Shown piece by piece: positions 10,401 to 18,182 of a stretch of DNA of 64,000 nt (positions within the stretch are counted from its first letter, which is position 1; each line of letters starts with the position of its first letter). The stretch lies in contig NZ_OZ197277.1 of NCBI RefSeq assembly GCF_964291045.1, forward strand, positions 930,001-994,000, given 5' to 3'. The notes beneath the pieces were generated by a model. The model was not told the origin of the DNA and did no database searches. It was given only the letters and a program-made list of their open reading frames with translations. The DNA is from PALSA-1444 sp964291045. Its GTDB lineage: Bacteria > Chlamydiota > Chlamydiia > Chlamydiales > Rhabdochlamydiaceae. Position numbers and translations under genes: made by a program.

Positions 10401-10981
10401 GAGGCATTTTGCTCTCTTAGCTGCTTTAACTCATCAAGCCTCTCCCTTTTTTGATATTCACAAAATCGATCTTTTTTAGATTGTAATAGAGCTGTAATGT
10501 CAGAAGAATCACTCTTTCCTAAAAGAGCCTCTACATCTAACTCAAATTGCTTTTTTGATTTACAGAAAGGAAGATGTGTGGCTATTTCCCGGATTTTTTC
10601 GAGTGTTAAATTTTGGGGAGGGCAAAAAGAGATGTCAGCTTCATTAGGAGTAAGAGCCTTAAAGCTCTGCAGATGGTAGGCTGTAATAATCTCTTCAGCT
10701 GAAGCTTGACTAAGGTCCTTTAAAGCTTGAATTCGCTCAGCTAGTTTTAATAAGAGAGAGGAGGCATTCTTATTAGAGGTAATTTTTTCTTTACTTTCTT
10801 GGTGATGGACTGTGCTGTATGCATGATTGAGATGGATAACATCATGACAACAAAGTATCTTTTTTTGCAGGGTATCTTCAATAAGCTTTAACCCTTCTTC
10901 AAAAGTATGTAAAGAAGAAGATAAACCTCCTTGCTGGCTACAATAGTCACGGATGAAAGAGGGAGAAAATGTGGGATTCAT
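7433..10981 (-). CDS. Large GTPase-like protein with C-terminal DUF4116-type repeats (copy 1)
   Basis: 1182 residues from ATG 10981, chosen because GAGGAG lies 8 bases upstream; a TTG 15 bases earlier is inside that signal. After a helical N-terminus comes a TRAFAC-like G domain: G1 LLGNTGSGKST (about residues 267-278), G3 VDFPG (about 328-332) and a possible G4 in LLGLTKYSQD. A long helical region follows, with a conserved hydrophobic stretch MLLIPLGIPYGIF in its middle. The C-terminus has six 25-residue repeats (consensus NDREIVLAAVQQNGxALEYASExLK) plus a partial one, matching DUF4116. It is paralogous along nearly its whole length to the protein at 19358-23365. Lies 103 bases downstream of the STAND gene on the same strand, so may share its transcript. 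Function unknown; dynamin-like membrane action is a hypothesis. Confidence 0.8.
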   Translation of the reverse strand: MNPTFSPSFIRDYCSQQGGLSSSLHTFEEGLKLIEDTLQKKILCCHDVIHLNHAYSTVHHQESKEKITSNKNASSLLLKLAERIQALKDLSQASAEEIITAYHLQSFKALTPNEADISFCPPQNLTLEKIREIATHLPFCKSKKQFELDVEALLGKSDSSDITALLQSKKDRFCEYQKRERLDELKQLREQNASLYPAYLEEILQEGCFSLYDHLIDMKALSTKAERTTAIEKLSFSSFAHIILEYRKIVLSQVEQMMPQGNHNIVFLLGNTGSGKSTTLCYLRGDQMILKGNGYQSSTDKEHLIGNNHETSCTFFPNISIKEGLVLVDFPGFADTHGEVIALAIELTLRALTRKYLPKIVILTSITDNGSRFEHVHLLGKRLKRVLGTLDNCLLGLTKYSQDVDFIGINNIERMQRDILFAPSEEEKNLEQQIKALEPFAGIVPAIQTQVDQHRERLLQLQELRLSSSDQILPDTEEKSEHYNNLLQKEEAFKKHSGIKNIIALKDLTDQNDLEEIIHILGVQEKNVPILVPNKLDASDEKLLDTLFTSNLIKVITAEQKSLTPSFNPSLIAVSKNELSEKLEEFEQSILETSLINALLEKSHPEIGELLHLESVDPAIVRKYDKGVITGCINGYIDEVISGLLVAEEILKGLRSKYALQQNKEAEREWSSLRSYILTLSKGIAPNADPHKIEEVWKSLQKEHKERLDKSDKELKFPGWVEVMLLIPLGIPYGIFHIFKKIKQNKTSQAFMKDAAEKLYQGIKAASEAVIKLKDIENTVKKKEQFDAIFSSYPLSLNSVSSLKKSLEKQISEVEKIYGKEEWNKRIAFITNQLTLNFTSIRPISPLGENILYALISQKIVCKDLPPYFNEHTFLALIYSFLSSSLGSNLTDSKGGYQEILKQLMPSWEFTNYRNLNLSNFSYFFHSSIVTRQDYHLLNIQGKKILESYNKNPILRLLFADVIYRLWKELAPPVNDNQKHGFFNSSLKNDQDKILEIIWENAWIFEYSKEHVRCDKEFLLSAIKVNSQSFTFAQDFLKNNREFALTAVEVNGQALEYASEELKNDREIVLAAVKQNGWALEYASEELKNDREFILAAVKQNGWALQYTIKRLKNDREIVLAAVQQNGRALEYTSERLKNDREIVLAAVQQNGAALEDASEALKNDQEIGFASQKNKWGYFNG
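7490..7939 (-). repeat. Six tandem 75-bp coding repeats (DUF4116-type)
   Basis: Six 25-codon units in frame at the 3' end of the GTPase gene, with near-identical NDREIVLAAV cores. Each unit reads as DREIVLAAVxQNGxALEYASExLKN. Coding repeat, not CRISPR: there are no spacers and the frame is kept throughout. Confidence 0.85.
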
Positions 10982-11084
10982 GGCATTGCTCCTCAAAGGA
11001 TTATTTTAGAATAGGATGCTACCTTTTTTTGATTTAATGAGTCAACAAGTTCTTTTAAGCTTTGATCCCATCAAGATAAGACAA

Positions 11085-14000
11085 TCATCTTATAGGGGTG
11101 CATGAAGGGTTTGATGAAGAAAAATGGAATTTCTCTTTTAATTGCCGCTCTTTTTCTTGATAAAGCGCTGCCTTACCATCTTGCTTAAGAGCTGTTAAGA
11201 TTTTGATCACAATAAGATAGTCTTGATTTTTGAATAAACTATAATCAAGAAATTTTTTCTCTTTAAGCTCTACTCCTTTAAGAGCGAAGGCAAGAGCTTC
11301 TCTAAACTGATGTTGCTCATATAAGATCTTTGCTAAAGAAGTGTAATACTTGGCTGTTCGAATAGCTCCTTCTCCTCCGATACATACTTGAATTTTAAGA
11401 CCTTTTTTACTTTTTTCTGTAGCCTCTTCATCTCTTCCTAGCTGCTTTAAAACAAGAGATATTCTTTTATAACATTTTGCTGTATAGATGGAATGGTCTC
11501 CTAATACCTTTTGATTAATCTCTAACGCCTTTAAGCTATTTTGAAACGCTTCTTCTAACTTTCCTAAACACTCAAGAGTTTTTGATATCCCCCGGTAACT
11601 TCTTGCTGTATAAGGAGAATATTCTCCCAGCGTACTTTTATTGATGTCTAATATCTTCCTTCTTCTTTCAAGCGCCTCTTCATATCTTCCTAAATCTTGA
11701 AAAATCTTTGCCTCTAATTGGTAATGCGTCACTGTAGATAGCGTCCCCTCTCCAAATACAGATCTTTTGATCTCAAGTGCTTTCGTGTTTTTTTCAAGCG
11801 CCTCTTCATACCTCTTGAGTTCTCGTAAAATCTCTACAATGCTTTGATAACACTCTGCTGTATAGATAGAGCTCTCTCCTAATATCTGTCTTGTGTTTTC
11901 TAACACTTTGAGGCTGATTTCAAGCGCCTCTTCTAATCTTCCTTGTTTGCGCAATATCTGTGCTATACCTTGATAACACCTTGTTAAATAGAGAGAATGA
12001 TCCCCTACCACATGTCTTTGAATTTCTAAGGCTTGATGACTTTTGATCAGCGCCTCATCGAGTCTTCCTAAATCTTGAAGAATCTTGGCCTCGAGTAGAT
12101 ATCCAGTTGTTGTAAAGGTAGAGTCTTCTCCTAGAACCTCTTTTTTAATCTCTAACGCTTGATGACTTTTGATCAGCGCCTCATCTAATCTCCCCAACTT
12201 GTGAAGAATTTCAGCCACACCTTGATAACATCCTGCTGTATAAGGAGAGTTTTCTCCCATGATATTCTTGTGAATATTAAGGGCCTTCAAGCTGTTTGTA
12301 AGAGCCTCTTCTAATCTTCCCCTATCTTGAAGAATCCTAGCCTCTAAATGATAACTTCTTGCTACAGGAAGCGATCCTTCTCCTAGTATTTTTCTCTTGA
12401 TCTCTAACGCTTGATGGCTTTTTTTAAGTGCCTCTTCCCCTTTTCCCAGTTTATGAAGAATCTCTGCTAGATCTTCATACCCTTTTGCTGTAGAGAGACT
12501 ATTTTCTCCTAATGTAGAGCTGTAAATTTCTACTGCTTTCACACTTTTTGTAAGCGCCTCATCTAACCGTCCCATCCTTTGAAGAATATCTACGACTAAT
12601 GGATAACACTCTGCTGTATAAGGGTTATGGTCTCCTAATACAGATGTTGTAATCTCTAACGCCTTTGAGCTCTTTTCAAACGCCTCTTCTAATCTCCCTA
12701 AAGAGAGAAGGATTTTTGCAACTCCTTGATAGCTCTCTACAGTAAGACGGGCCTCATCTCCTAGTAAAGATTGATTGATCTCTAACGCTCTTAAGCTCTT
12801 TTCAAAAGCTTCTTCAATCCTTTTCAAAGAGAGAAGGATCCTTGCAACAGAGGCATAACTGATAGCTGTGATGAGATTCTCTTCTCCTAGCACACGCCTA
12901 TTGATCTCTAACGCCTTTATACTCTTTTCAAGCGCCTCCTCAGGCTTTCCTAAATCATAAAGAATCGTTTCCATGGCTTGATAACTAGCTGCTGTTTCAA
13001 GAGAATCTTCTCCTAGTACGCGTCTATTAATCTCTAATGCCTTTGTACTTTTTTCAAGAGCTTCTTCAAATCTTCCTACCAGCCAAAGAATTCTTGCTTT
13101 GCCTTGATAACACCTTGTTGTATAAGAAGAATCTTCTCCTAGTACGCGTCTATTAATCTCTAATGCCTTTGTACTTTTTTTAAGAGCTTCTTCAAATTTT
13201 CCAAGTTCCTGAAGCATTTGCGCAACGAGCTGATAACACTCGGCTGTATAAGGAGAATCTTGGCCTAATATTTTTTTTGTGATCTTAAGTGCCTGAGTAC
13301 TTTTTTCAAGAGCCTCTTCGACTTTCCCTAAATTTTGAAGGACCATTCCTATAATTTGATAACTTTCTGCAACCTGAAGCGACTCCTCTCCATGCATTTC
13401 TACTCTTTTTTTAAGGGCAAATGTCCAAATATTTAGACTATTTTCAAAAGCTCCTAAATAAAAATAGATATCTCCTAACTCATTGAAGACTCCAATTTGT
13501 AAAGAAGGATGTACCTGCTCTTTAAACAGCTCTAAATCCACAATATGTTGCATATGAAGAGCGTATGTGATTAACACTTTTCTGCTATACTTTTGCTTCT
13601 TTTTCAGAGCTTTGATGATGTCTAAAAAAACTTCTAAGATCTTAGTAATGGATTGCTCCTTGAGATCTTGAGTTAAGCTCTCTCTCATTACCTGTTGAAC
13701 AAGGGGATGTACCCTGTAACAAATAAAGTCTTCTTCAGCATCAGTTTGTTTAGCCAAAAGTGAATAGTTTAAAAGAAGTGTAACCGCTCCATTAAAAGAG
13801 AGCTCATCTTCATTCAGATCTTTAAGGGTCCAGTGAACTAAAAGAGATAAAGGGATTTTCTCCTCTGCAAGAAGAGAGATCATTTGCATTAACTGACTAG
13901 CAAGGATTCCTCGGTTCTGCTTTTTAATAGATTCAATAGAGATATTCCATGTGGTTAAAATGGACTGCTCTTTCTCCTCTTGAATCAGACCAATCTCTTT

Positions 14001-17000
14001 TTGATCTAAAATTTTTAAATGATGTTTTTGAAAAAGTGCGTTATAGGCTTTAAAAGAGATATGCGGGGTTTGAAAAATGTATCTAGCTGCATGCGTGAGG
14101 GCCAAAGGTAAATATCCTAAGGAACTAGCTAGCTGCTTTGCAAAAAAAACATTCTTATCTGAGACCACTTGAGAGGCGGCTTTAAAAAGGTAACTCACTG
14201 CCTCTTCTTCTGAAAAACCGTCTAAAGAGATCAAATGAAACCCCCGTTTTGTCATATCAAAGAAAAGCCTTGTAGAAACAAGAATATTACAAAGCGGTGT
14301 AGAAGGAATATAGTTATTAAAGATTGCAAAAAGATCAGGGTCATCTAACCCATCGATGATAAAAAGATAGGGATCTTTTTGCATTTGAAGGTGCCCTTTT
14401 AGCTGAGAGAGGACTTTATCTTGATGCTCTTTTTCAATGCCTAAACTATAAGAGATCTCAAGAAGTGACTGAATCATAGAGACTTTGCTCATCGCTTTGA
14501 TAAAAGCGGTAAGTCCATAATTTTTCTGATATTGAAACCCATATTGAATTCCCAAAGTAGTCTTACCAACTCCTCCCATTCCAGAAATCGCCACTTTTGA
14601 GTGGTGTAAAAACGCCTCTTTAATCTCTTTTAGCTCTTTTTTTCTTCCTGTAAAAAGATGAGAAGGAAGAGGAATATTACAGTAATGTATTTTATTTAAA
14701 GATTTCTTAAGAGTCGGTGTTTCTTCTAAAGCGTGAAGAAAAATCTGATATTTCCAAGGCCGTATTGGATCCTCTACGGAGCCTTTTAAAAGAACTTCTT
14801 TTGAAGGTTCAATCTCTTTTAAAGAACAAACAAATTTTTCTAATAACTTTTGAGTCAATGCGCTGGCTTTTAAGACTCCTGTACCTTCATCTGTATCTTC
14901 ATACCGAATATCGATCAAACGGCCCTGAGCTCTATCAGAAGAGATCTGAGGCGTGAGCGCTTGGTTTCTGTAGAAAGTGAGAAGCTTTTTAAAAAGCTCT
15001 TGCTGACTTAAATCTTGAGGCTCTTCTCTTTTCTCAACACCCTCTTTTTTTCCTCCAAAATGGACTCCTAACGTCCGCCTGTTCGTTTGCCTTCCTTTAA
15101 AATAGGGATCTTCTTGGTAAGCATGTTCATCAAAAATTTCTATTAAAGAATTTTTGAGAGAAGAAGCCATCCACCTTCCATAGTTTGGATCTTCATGAGG
15201 AGCTCCCTCTGCATTTCTAACCCTTAATCCAATAGGAGACAAAATACCAGGAAACGCAAGCGTAGCTATCAGTACATCAGCAATAATCACATCTTTATAT
15301 AAGGCATTTTCCGAGCTAAAATGGGCGATTTTTTGATCCTTTAACCCAAAAGCCACAAGATGTAAATGTTTATAATCAAGAGGATGTTTTTTAACCTCTT
15401 CTGCAAGATCCCCAAAAGTAAAGTAGGCTTTACCTGTTTTATCAAAAATACAGGTTTCTAACTTATCTTTTAAAAGAGATAAATCCCCCATTCCTTCTAT
15501 AGGGATATCTTGTATAGAAGAAGAGGATGAAAGTAGCTTAGAATAAAAGTTTTTTAAATGAGAGAGTTCTTGTTCAGACAGCTCTTTTTTAAGATCAAAA
15601 AGATCTTCAAAAGAGAACGGTAAATGGTCTTCAAGTTGAGATGCGCTATAGCCAAGAGCAAAAAGAGTCATTACAAGAGATCCCATCCCTTGCCCCGCCA
15701 CTCTTCGAAGCTGGCCCGTAATTTTTTTTGCTTCAAGCACTTTAACAGCCTCTAAAAACAGCTCTTTTTCATCATAACTTCCCTCTAAGATGAGATTTAA
15801 GGGAGGTCTTTGTTGAAAGTTAACAGGCTGAGTTTTTTCAATCTTCCCCATTTTTTGAAAATTTTCAATGATATTTTTACATCTTCTTGCAGAGGGGGAT
15901 AGCTCTTTTTCTTGAAGATGGGCTAAAGGGGTTTTTCCTTGATCATCCACTGCTGAAGGATTAACACCTAAAGAAAGCAGCAGTGAAACAGCTTCTGGTT
16001 TTTCTCCTTGAACAGCAAAGTGAAGCGGAGTTCCTAAGGGGTTAAATTCCCCTTGGTGGCAAAGCGCCTCTTTTGATGTGAGCTGCATAATAGCAAAAAG
16101 ATCTCCTAAAAAAGCAGCTAGTTGAAGAGGGGTTCTTCCTCCTCTATCTTTAGATTCAAGAAGAAGTGCTGTATCATGGTGCTCTTCTTCTAAAAGATAT
16201 TGAAGCATGTGGGACTGATTAGACTGAATCGCCAGATGAAGAACCGTCCCCCATGAGGAACTGATATCTAAAAGAGATATTTCCTTAAAAACATTGTGCT
16301 TAAGTAAAAGAGAAAGAACCTCTGCATAACCTGATACAATAGCTAGTGCAATGACAGGTATCCGTAAGGAGGGATAAGGTATCCACTCTCTTCCTAAGGA
16401 AGTGATCTCTAACAGTTTTTCTACAGTTTTAACATGCCCTTCATGAATGGCCCAGTAAAGAGGAATGAGTTTATCTTGATCTTCATCATAACAGCTGACA
16501 AGGCCTAATCTAACAAGATCATCGATTAGATCCTCTCTTCCATAGATCGCTGCGATATGAAGAGCCGTTTTTTGATCACAGCTTTTTAAATGGGTGAGTG
16601 CATTGGCTCCAAGTGTTTGGATTAATTGCCTGACGCAGCTTGAATTTCCCTCTCTAATTGCGACGAAGAAAATATTCATGCCCCTAGAATCTTGCATTTT
16701 AAGTAAGAGATCTTGAGAATATTGATCCCAGTCTAGAGTTTCATGGTGCTTTAAAATCACGTCAAAAAGGTGATCTGTAAGGGCTTCTAGGTTATTTTGA
16801 CTTTCATTAAGAATGATTTTAAGTGTTTTTTCATCGATGCCGCTCTTTCTCAAGAGCTCCGTGATTTGTTCTACCTGAACTGATTGAACCGCTTGTTGTT
16901 TTAAAGATTTCGTCTGCTCTAGAAAAGAAGAGCCAAAATGAGAAGGGTAAGTTGTAAATCCTTGCGAAAGAACAGGAATATTACCCCATTCTAAAGAGCT

Positions 17001-17021
17001 TCGAACCGGCAATATCGCCAT
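11085..17021 (-). CDS. Giant STAND ATPase: ankyrin repeats - degenerate patatin - NB-ARC - TPR array
   Basis: 1978 residues; ATG 17021 follows GAGGTG. Order: short helical segment (about 50-90) that loosely resembles a UBA/CUE fold; ankyrin repeats (about 110-390; e.g. KTALHIAAIYGREDLIDDLV, GRTPLQLAAFLGD, GTPLHFAVQGEKPEAVSLLL); a patatin-like segment (about 405-620) in which the GxSxG nucleophile motif reads GQGMG and the GGGxRG oxyanion loop reads EGSYDEK, so it is probably inactive as a lipase; an NB-ARC NTPase (about 785-1110) with FTGRKKEL, P-loop GMGGVGKTT at 814-822, Walker B LFIIDGLDD at 886-894 and LPLAL at 971-975; a winged-helix-like HPLVQQV; then about 17 TPRs of 42 residues, kinesin-light-chain style (1175-1955). 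This layout matches NLR-like STAND proteins, whose TPRs sense a ligand and trigger NB-ARC oligomerisation. Role (effector, regulator or immunity) unknown. Confidence 0.85.
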   Translation of the reverse strand: MAILPVRSSLEWGNIPVLSQGFTTYPSHFGSSFLEQTKSLKQQAVQSVQVEQITELLRKSGIDEKTLKIILNESQNNLEALTDHLFDVILKHHETLDWDQYSQDLLLKMQDSRGMNIFFVAIREGNSSCVRQLIQTLGANALTHLKSCDQKTALHIAAIYGREDLIDDLVRLGLVSCYDEDQDKLIPLYWAIHEGHVKTVEKLLEITSLGREWIPYPSLRIPVIALAIVSGYAEVLSLLLKHNVFKEISLLDISSSWGTVLHLAIQSNQSHMLQYLLEEEHHDTALLLESKDRGGRTPLQLAAFLGDLFAIMQLTSKEALCHQGEFNPLGTPLHFAVQGEKPEAVSLLLSLGVNPSAVDDQGKTPLAHLQEKELSPSARRCKNIIENFQKMGKIEKTQPVNFQQRPPLNLILEGSYDEKELFLEAVKVLEAKKITGQLRRVAGQGMGSLVMTLFALGYSASQLEDHLPFSFEDLFDLKKELSEQELSHLKNFYSKLLSSSSSIQDIPIEGMGDLSLLKDKLETCIFDKTGKAYFTFGDLAEEVKKHPLDYKHLHLVAFGLKDQKIAHFSSENALYKDVIIADVLIATLAFPGILSPIGLRVRNAEGAPHEDPNYGRWMASSLKNSLIEIFDEHAYQEDPYFKGRQTNRRTLGVHFGGKKEGVEKREEPQDLSQQELFKKLLTFYRNQALTPQISSDRAQGRLIDIRYEDTDEGTGVLKASALTQKLLEKFVCSLKEIEPSKEVLLKGSVEDPIRPWKYQIFLHALEETPTLKKSLNKIHYCNIPLPSHLFTGRKKELKEIKEAFLHHSKVAISGMGGVGKTTLGIQYGFQYQKNYGLTAFIKAMSKVSMIQSLLEISYSLGIEKEHQDKVLSQLKGHLQMQKDPYLFIIDGLDDPDLFAIFNNYIPSTPLCNILVSTRLFFDMTKRGFHLISLDGFSEEEAVSYLFKAASQVVSDKNVFFAKQLASSLGYLPLALTHAARYIFQTPHISFKAYNALFQKHHLKILDQKEIGLIQEEKEQSILTTWNISIESIKKQNRGILASQLMQMISLLAEEKIPLSLLVHWTLKDLNEDELSFNGAVTLLLNYSLLAKQTDAEEDFICYRVHPLVQQVMRESLTQDLKEQSITKILEVFLDIIKALKKKQKYSRKVLITYALHMQHIVDLELFKEQVHPSLQIGVFNELGDIYFYLGAFENSLNIWTFALKKRVEMHGEESLQVAESYQIIGMVLQNLGKVEEALEKSTQALKITKKILGQDSPYTAECYQLVAQMLQELGKFEEALKKSTKALEINRRVLGEDSSYTTRCYQGKARILWLVGRFEEALEKSTKALEINRRVLGEDSLETAASYQAMETILYDLGKPEEALEKSIKALEINRRVLGEENLITAISYASVARILLSLKRIEEAFEKSLRALEINQSLLGDEARLTVESYQGVAKILLSLGRLEEAFEKSSKALEITTSVLGDHNPYTAECYPLVVDILQRMGRLDEALTKSVKAVEIYSSTLGENSLSTAKGYEDLAEILHKLGKGEEALKKSHQALEIKRKILGEGSLPVARSYHLEARILQDRGRLEEALTNSLKALNIHKNIMGENSPYTAGCYQGVAEILHKLGRLDEALIKSHQALEIKKEVLGEDSTFTTTGYLLEAKILQDLGRLDEALIKSHQALEIQRHVVGDHSLYLTRCYQGIAQILRKQGRLEEALEISLKVLENTRQILGESSIYTAECYQSIVEILRELKRYEEALEKNTKALEIKRSVFGEGTLSTVTHYQLEAKIFQDLGRYEEALERRRKILDINKSTLGEYSPYTARSYRGISKTLECLGKLEEAFQNSLKALEINQKVLGDHSIYTAKCYKRISLVLKQLGRDEEATEKSKKGLKIQVCIGGEGAIRTAKYYTSLAKILYEQHQFREALAFALKGVELKEKKFLDYSLFKNQDYLIVIKILTALKQDGKAALYQEKERQLKEKFHFSSSNPSCTPIR
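11180..13500 (-). repeat. Array of about 17 TPR units of 126 bp
   Basis: In-frame units of 42 codons with consensus YQxxAxILxxLGRxEEALxKSxKALEIxxxVLGExSxYTAx. The 42-residue period is that of TPR_12/kinesin light chain repeats. Units differ in many codons, so this is an old expansion with some recent near-identical pairs (for example around 13000-13200). Ends are approximate. Confidence 0.8.
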
Positions 17022-17327
17022 AAAGACACCTCAAAATTAAGGTTACCTATACGATAAGAATGCGCCTAAACAAACTTTTTTATCCACTTTTTTTATCTAA
17101 CTCAAAAGACGTCACTATTTTTAAACTATGGGACTTCCCCAAACACTTATTAGATCATAATCTTTTACTCAAATGAGAAGTGATCTTTTTACAGCCCATA
17201 AGCAAAAGGGAAATATTTTGGAGGCTATCTAAGGAAACCCTTATCCCTTAACAGCTCCTGGAGTTAGCTCTTGAGATGTTTAAAAGCTAGATGATATCCC
17301 TTATACAAAAATAGGGGTATAGGAGGG
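17022..17327. other. Intergenic region between STAND gene and methyltransferase
   Basis: Divergent 306-base gap. It holds the candidate promoter for the STAND gene (17046-17073, minus) and, at its right end, an AGGAGG at 17321-17326 belonging to a short upstream reading frame. No RNA gene or repeat was recognised. Confidence 0.5.
17046..17073 (-). promoter_or_regulatory. Candidate promoter of the STAND gene
   Basis: On the minus strand TTGTTT (17073-17068) and TATAGG (17051-17046) are 16 bases apart, followed by a leader of roughly 18 bases containing GAGGTG before the ATG at 17021. Seen by eye. Confidence 0.4.
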
Positions 17328-17334
17328 TTGAATC

Positions 17335-17373
17335 ATGACAACACCCTTAAGATCTCACTCGTATTTTGCCTGA
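17335..17373 (+). other. Possible 12-codon leader reading frame upstream of the methyltransferase
   Basis: ATG at 17335 follows AGGAGG (17321-17326) with 8-base spacing, the strongest ribosome-binding site in the neighbourhood. The frame codes MTTPLRSHSYFA and stops at 17373, about 95 bases before the methyltransferase start, which itself has no good ribosome-binding site. Could be a regulatory upstream ORF or a remnant. Confidence 0.35.
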
Positions 17374-17468
17374 GCACTTTAACAAAAATATTTTTAGAAA
17401 ATATTCAAGGAAGAGAAAATGGCTCTATATTGAGAAACCTTTTTTTGTTACTCTTGTCTCTTAACTTT

Positions 17469-18116
17469 ATGAAAAAACTCTATCTTTTACCCAATATACT
17501 CCATGAAGAGTCTCCTTGGAGATACACTCCTCCTTCAATTGATGCTCTCATTGCAGAGAGCCATAAGGGAGGCTACCTGTTTCTTAAAAAATTTGCTCTT
17601 CCCTCTGTCCCCATTTACTTACTCAATGAACATACAAAAGATATTGAAGAGCTGCTTGCCTTAACAGAAAATACAGTCGGCTTAATTAGTGATGCAGGAC
17701 TGCCTTGTCTAGCAGATCCAGGATCTGTCATGGTTGAGCGCGCCTTTAAAAAAGGGATTGAAGTGGAAGCTATACCAGGACCTAGCTCCATTACAATGGC
17801 GCTTCAACTCTCGGGATTTTCAGGACAACTGTTTACCTTTCATGGCTATTTCCCAAGAGAGGAGCATGATATTGCAAAGCTTCCTAAAACACTTCACCCT
17901 CTTTATACACACCTATTTATTGAAACGCCGTATAAACTGGAAAAAACCTTTCAAAAGCTCCTCAAATTTTTCCCCTCTACAGTCAAAATTGGCGTGGCAC
18001 TCGAACTCATGAGCCCCTCTTCTTTTGTAGAGGTGCACTCTGTAGCAGAATGGAAGAAAAAGTCTTTGCCTTATCCTAAAGCAAGAGGTGTGATTTTGAT
18101 TCATTTTACAAAATAG
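17469..18116 (+). CDS. SAM-dependent methyltransferase, tetrapyrrole methylase / RsmI-like family
   Basis: 215 residues from ATG 17469. The fold of the tetrapyrrole methylase superfamily is clear: KLYLLPN at the N-terminus, GLISDAGLPCLADPGS (SAM-binding loop) and VEAIPGPSSITMAL. It corresponds to the short form found in chlamydiae and Bacteroidetes, which lacks the C-terminal domain of full-length RsmI (16S rRNA C1402 2'-O-methyltransferase); the substrate is probably rRNA but is not proven by sequence. An in-frame TTG at 17328 would add 47 residues that do not resemble the family, so the internal start was chosen, although its ribosome-binding site is poor. Followed by a DMT permease 66 bases downstream. 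Confidence 0.85.
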   Translation: MKKLYLLPNILHEESPWRYTPPSIDALIAESHKGGYLFLKKFALPSVPIYLLNEHTKDIEELLALTENTVGLISDAGLPCLADPGSVMVERAFKKGIEVEAIPGPSSITMALQLSGFSGQLFTFHGYFPREEHDIAKLPKTLHPLYTHLFIETPYKLEKTFQKLLKFFPSTVKIGVALELMSPSSFVEVHSVAEWKKKSLPYPKARGVILIHFTK

Positions 18117-18182
18117 AGGATCTAACGTTTACACCTTTCCCCTGTCCGTGGTAAGCTTAAAATTCAATTTGGAGACAAAAAA

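Noticed and set aside
15160..15810. Active patatin phospholipase
   Set aside because: The Ser nucleophile and oxyanion motif are not present in the expected positions.
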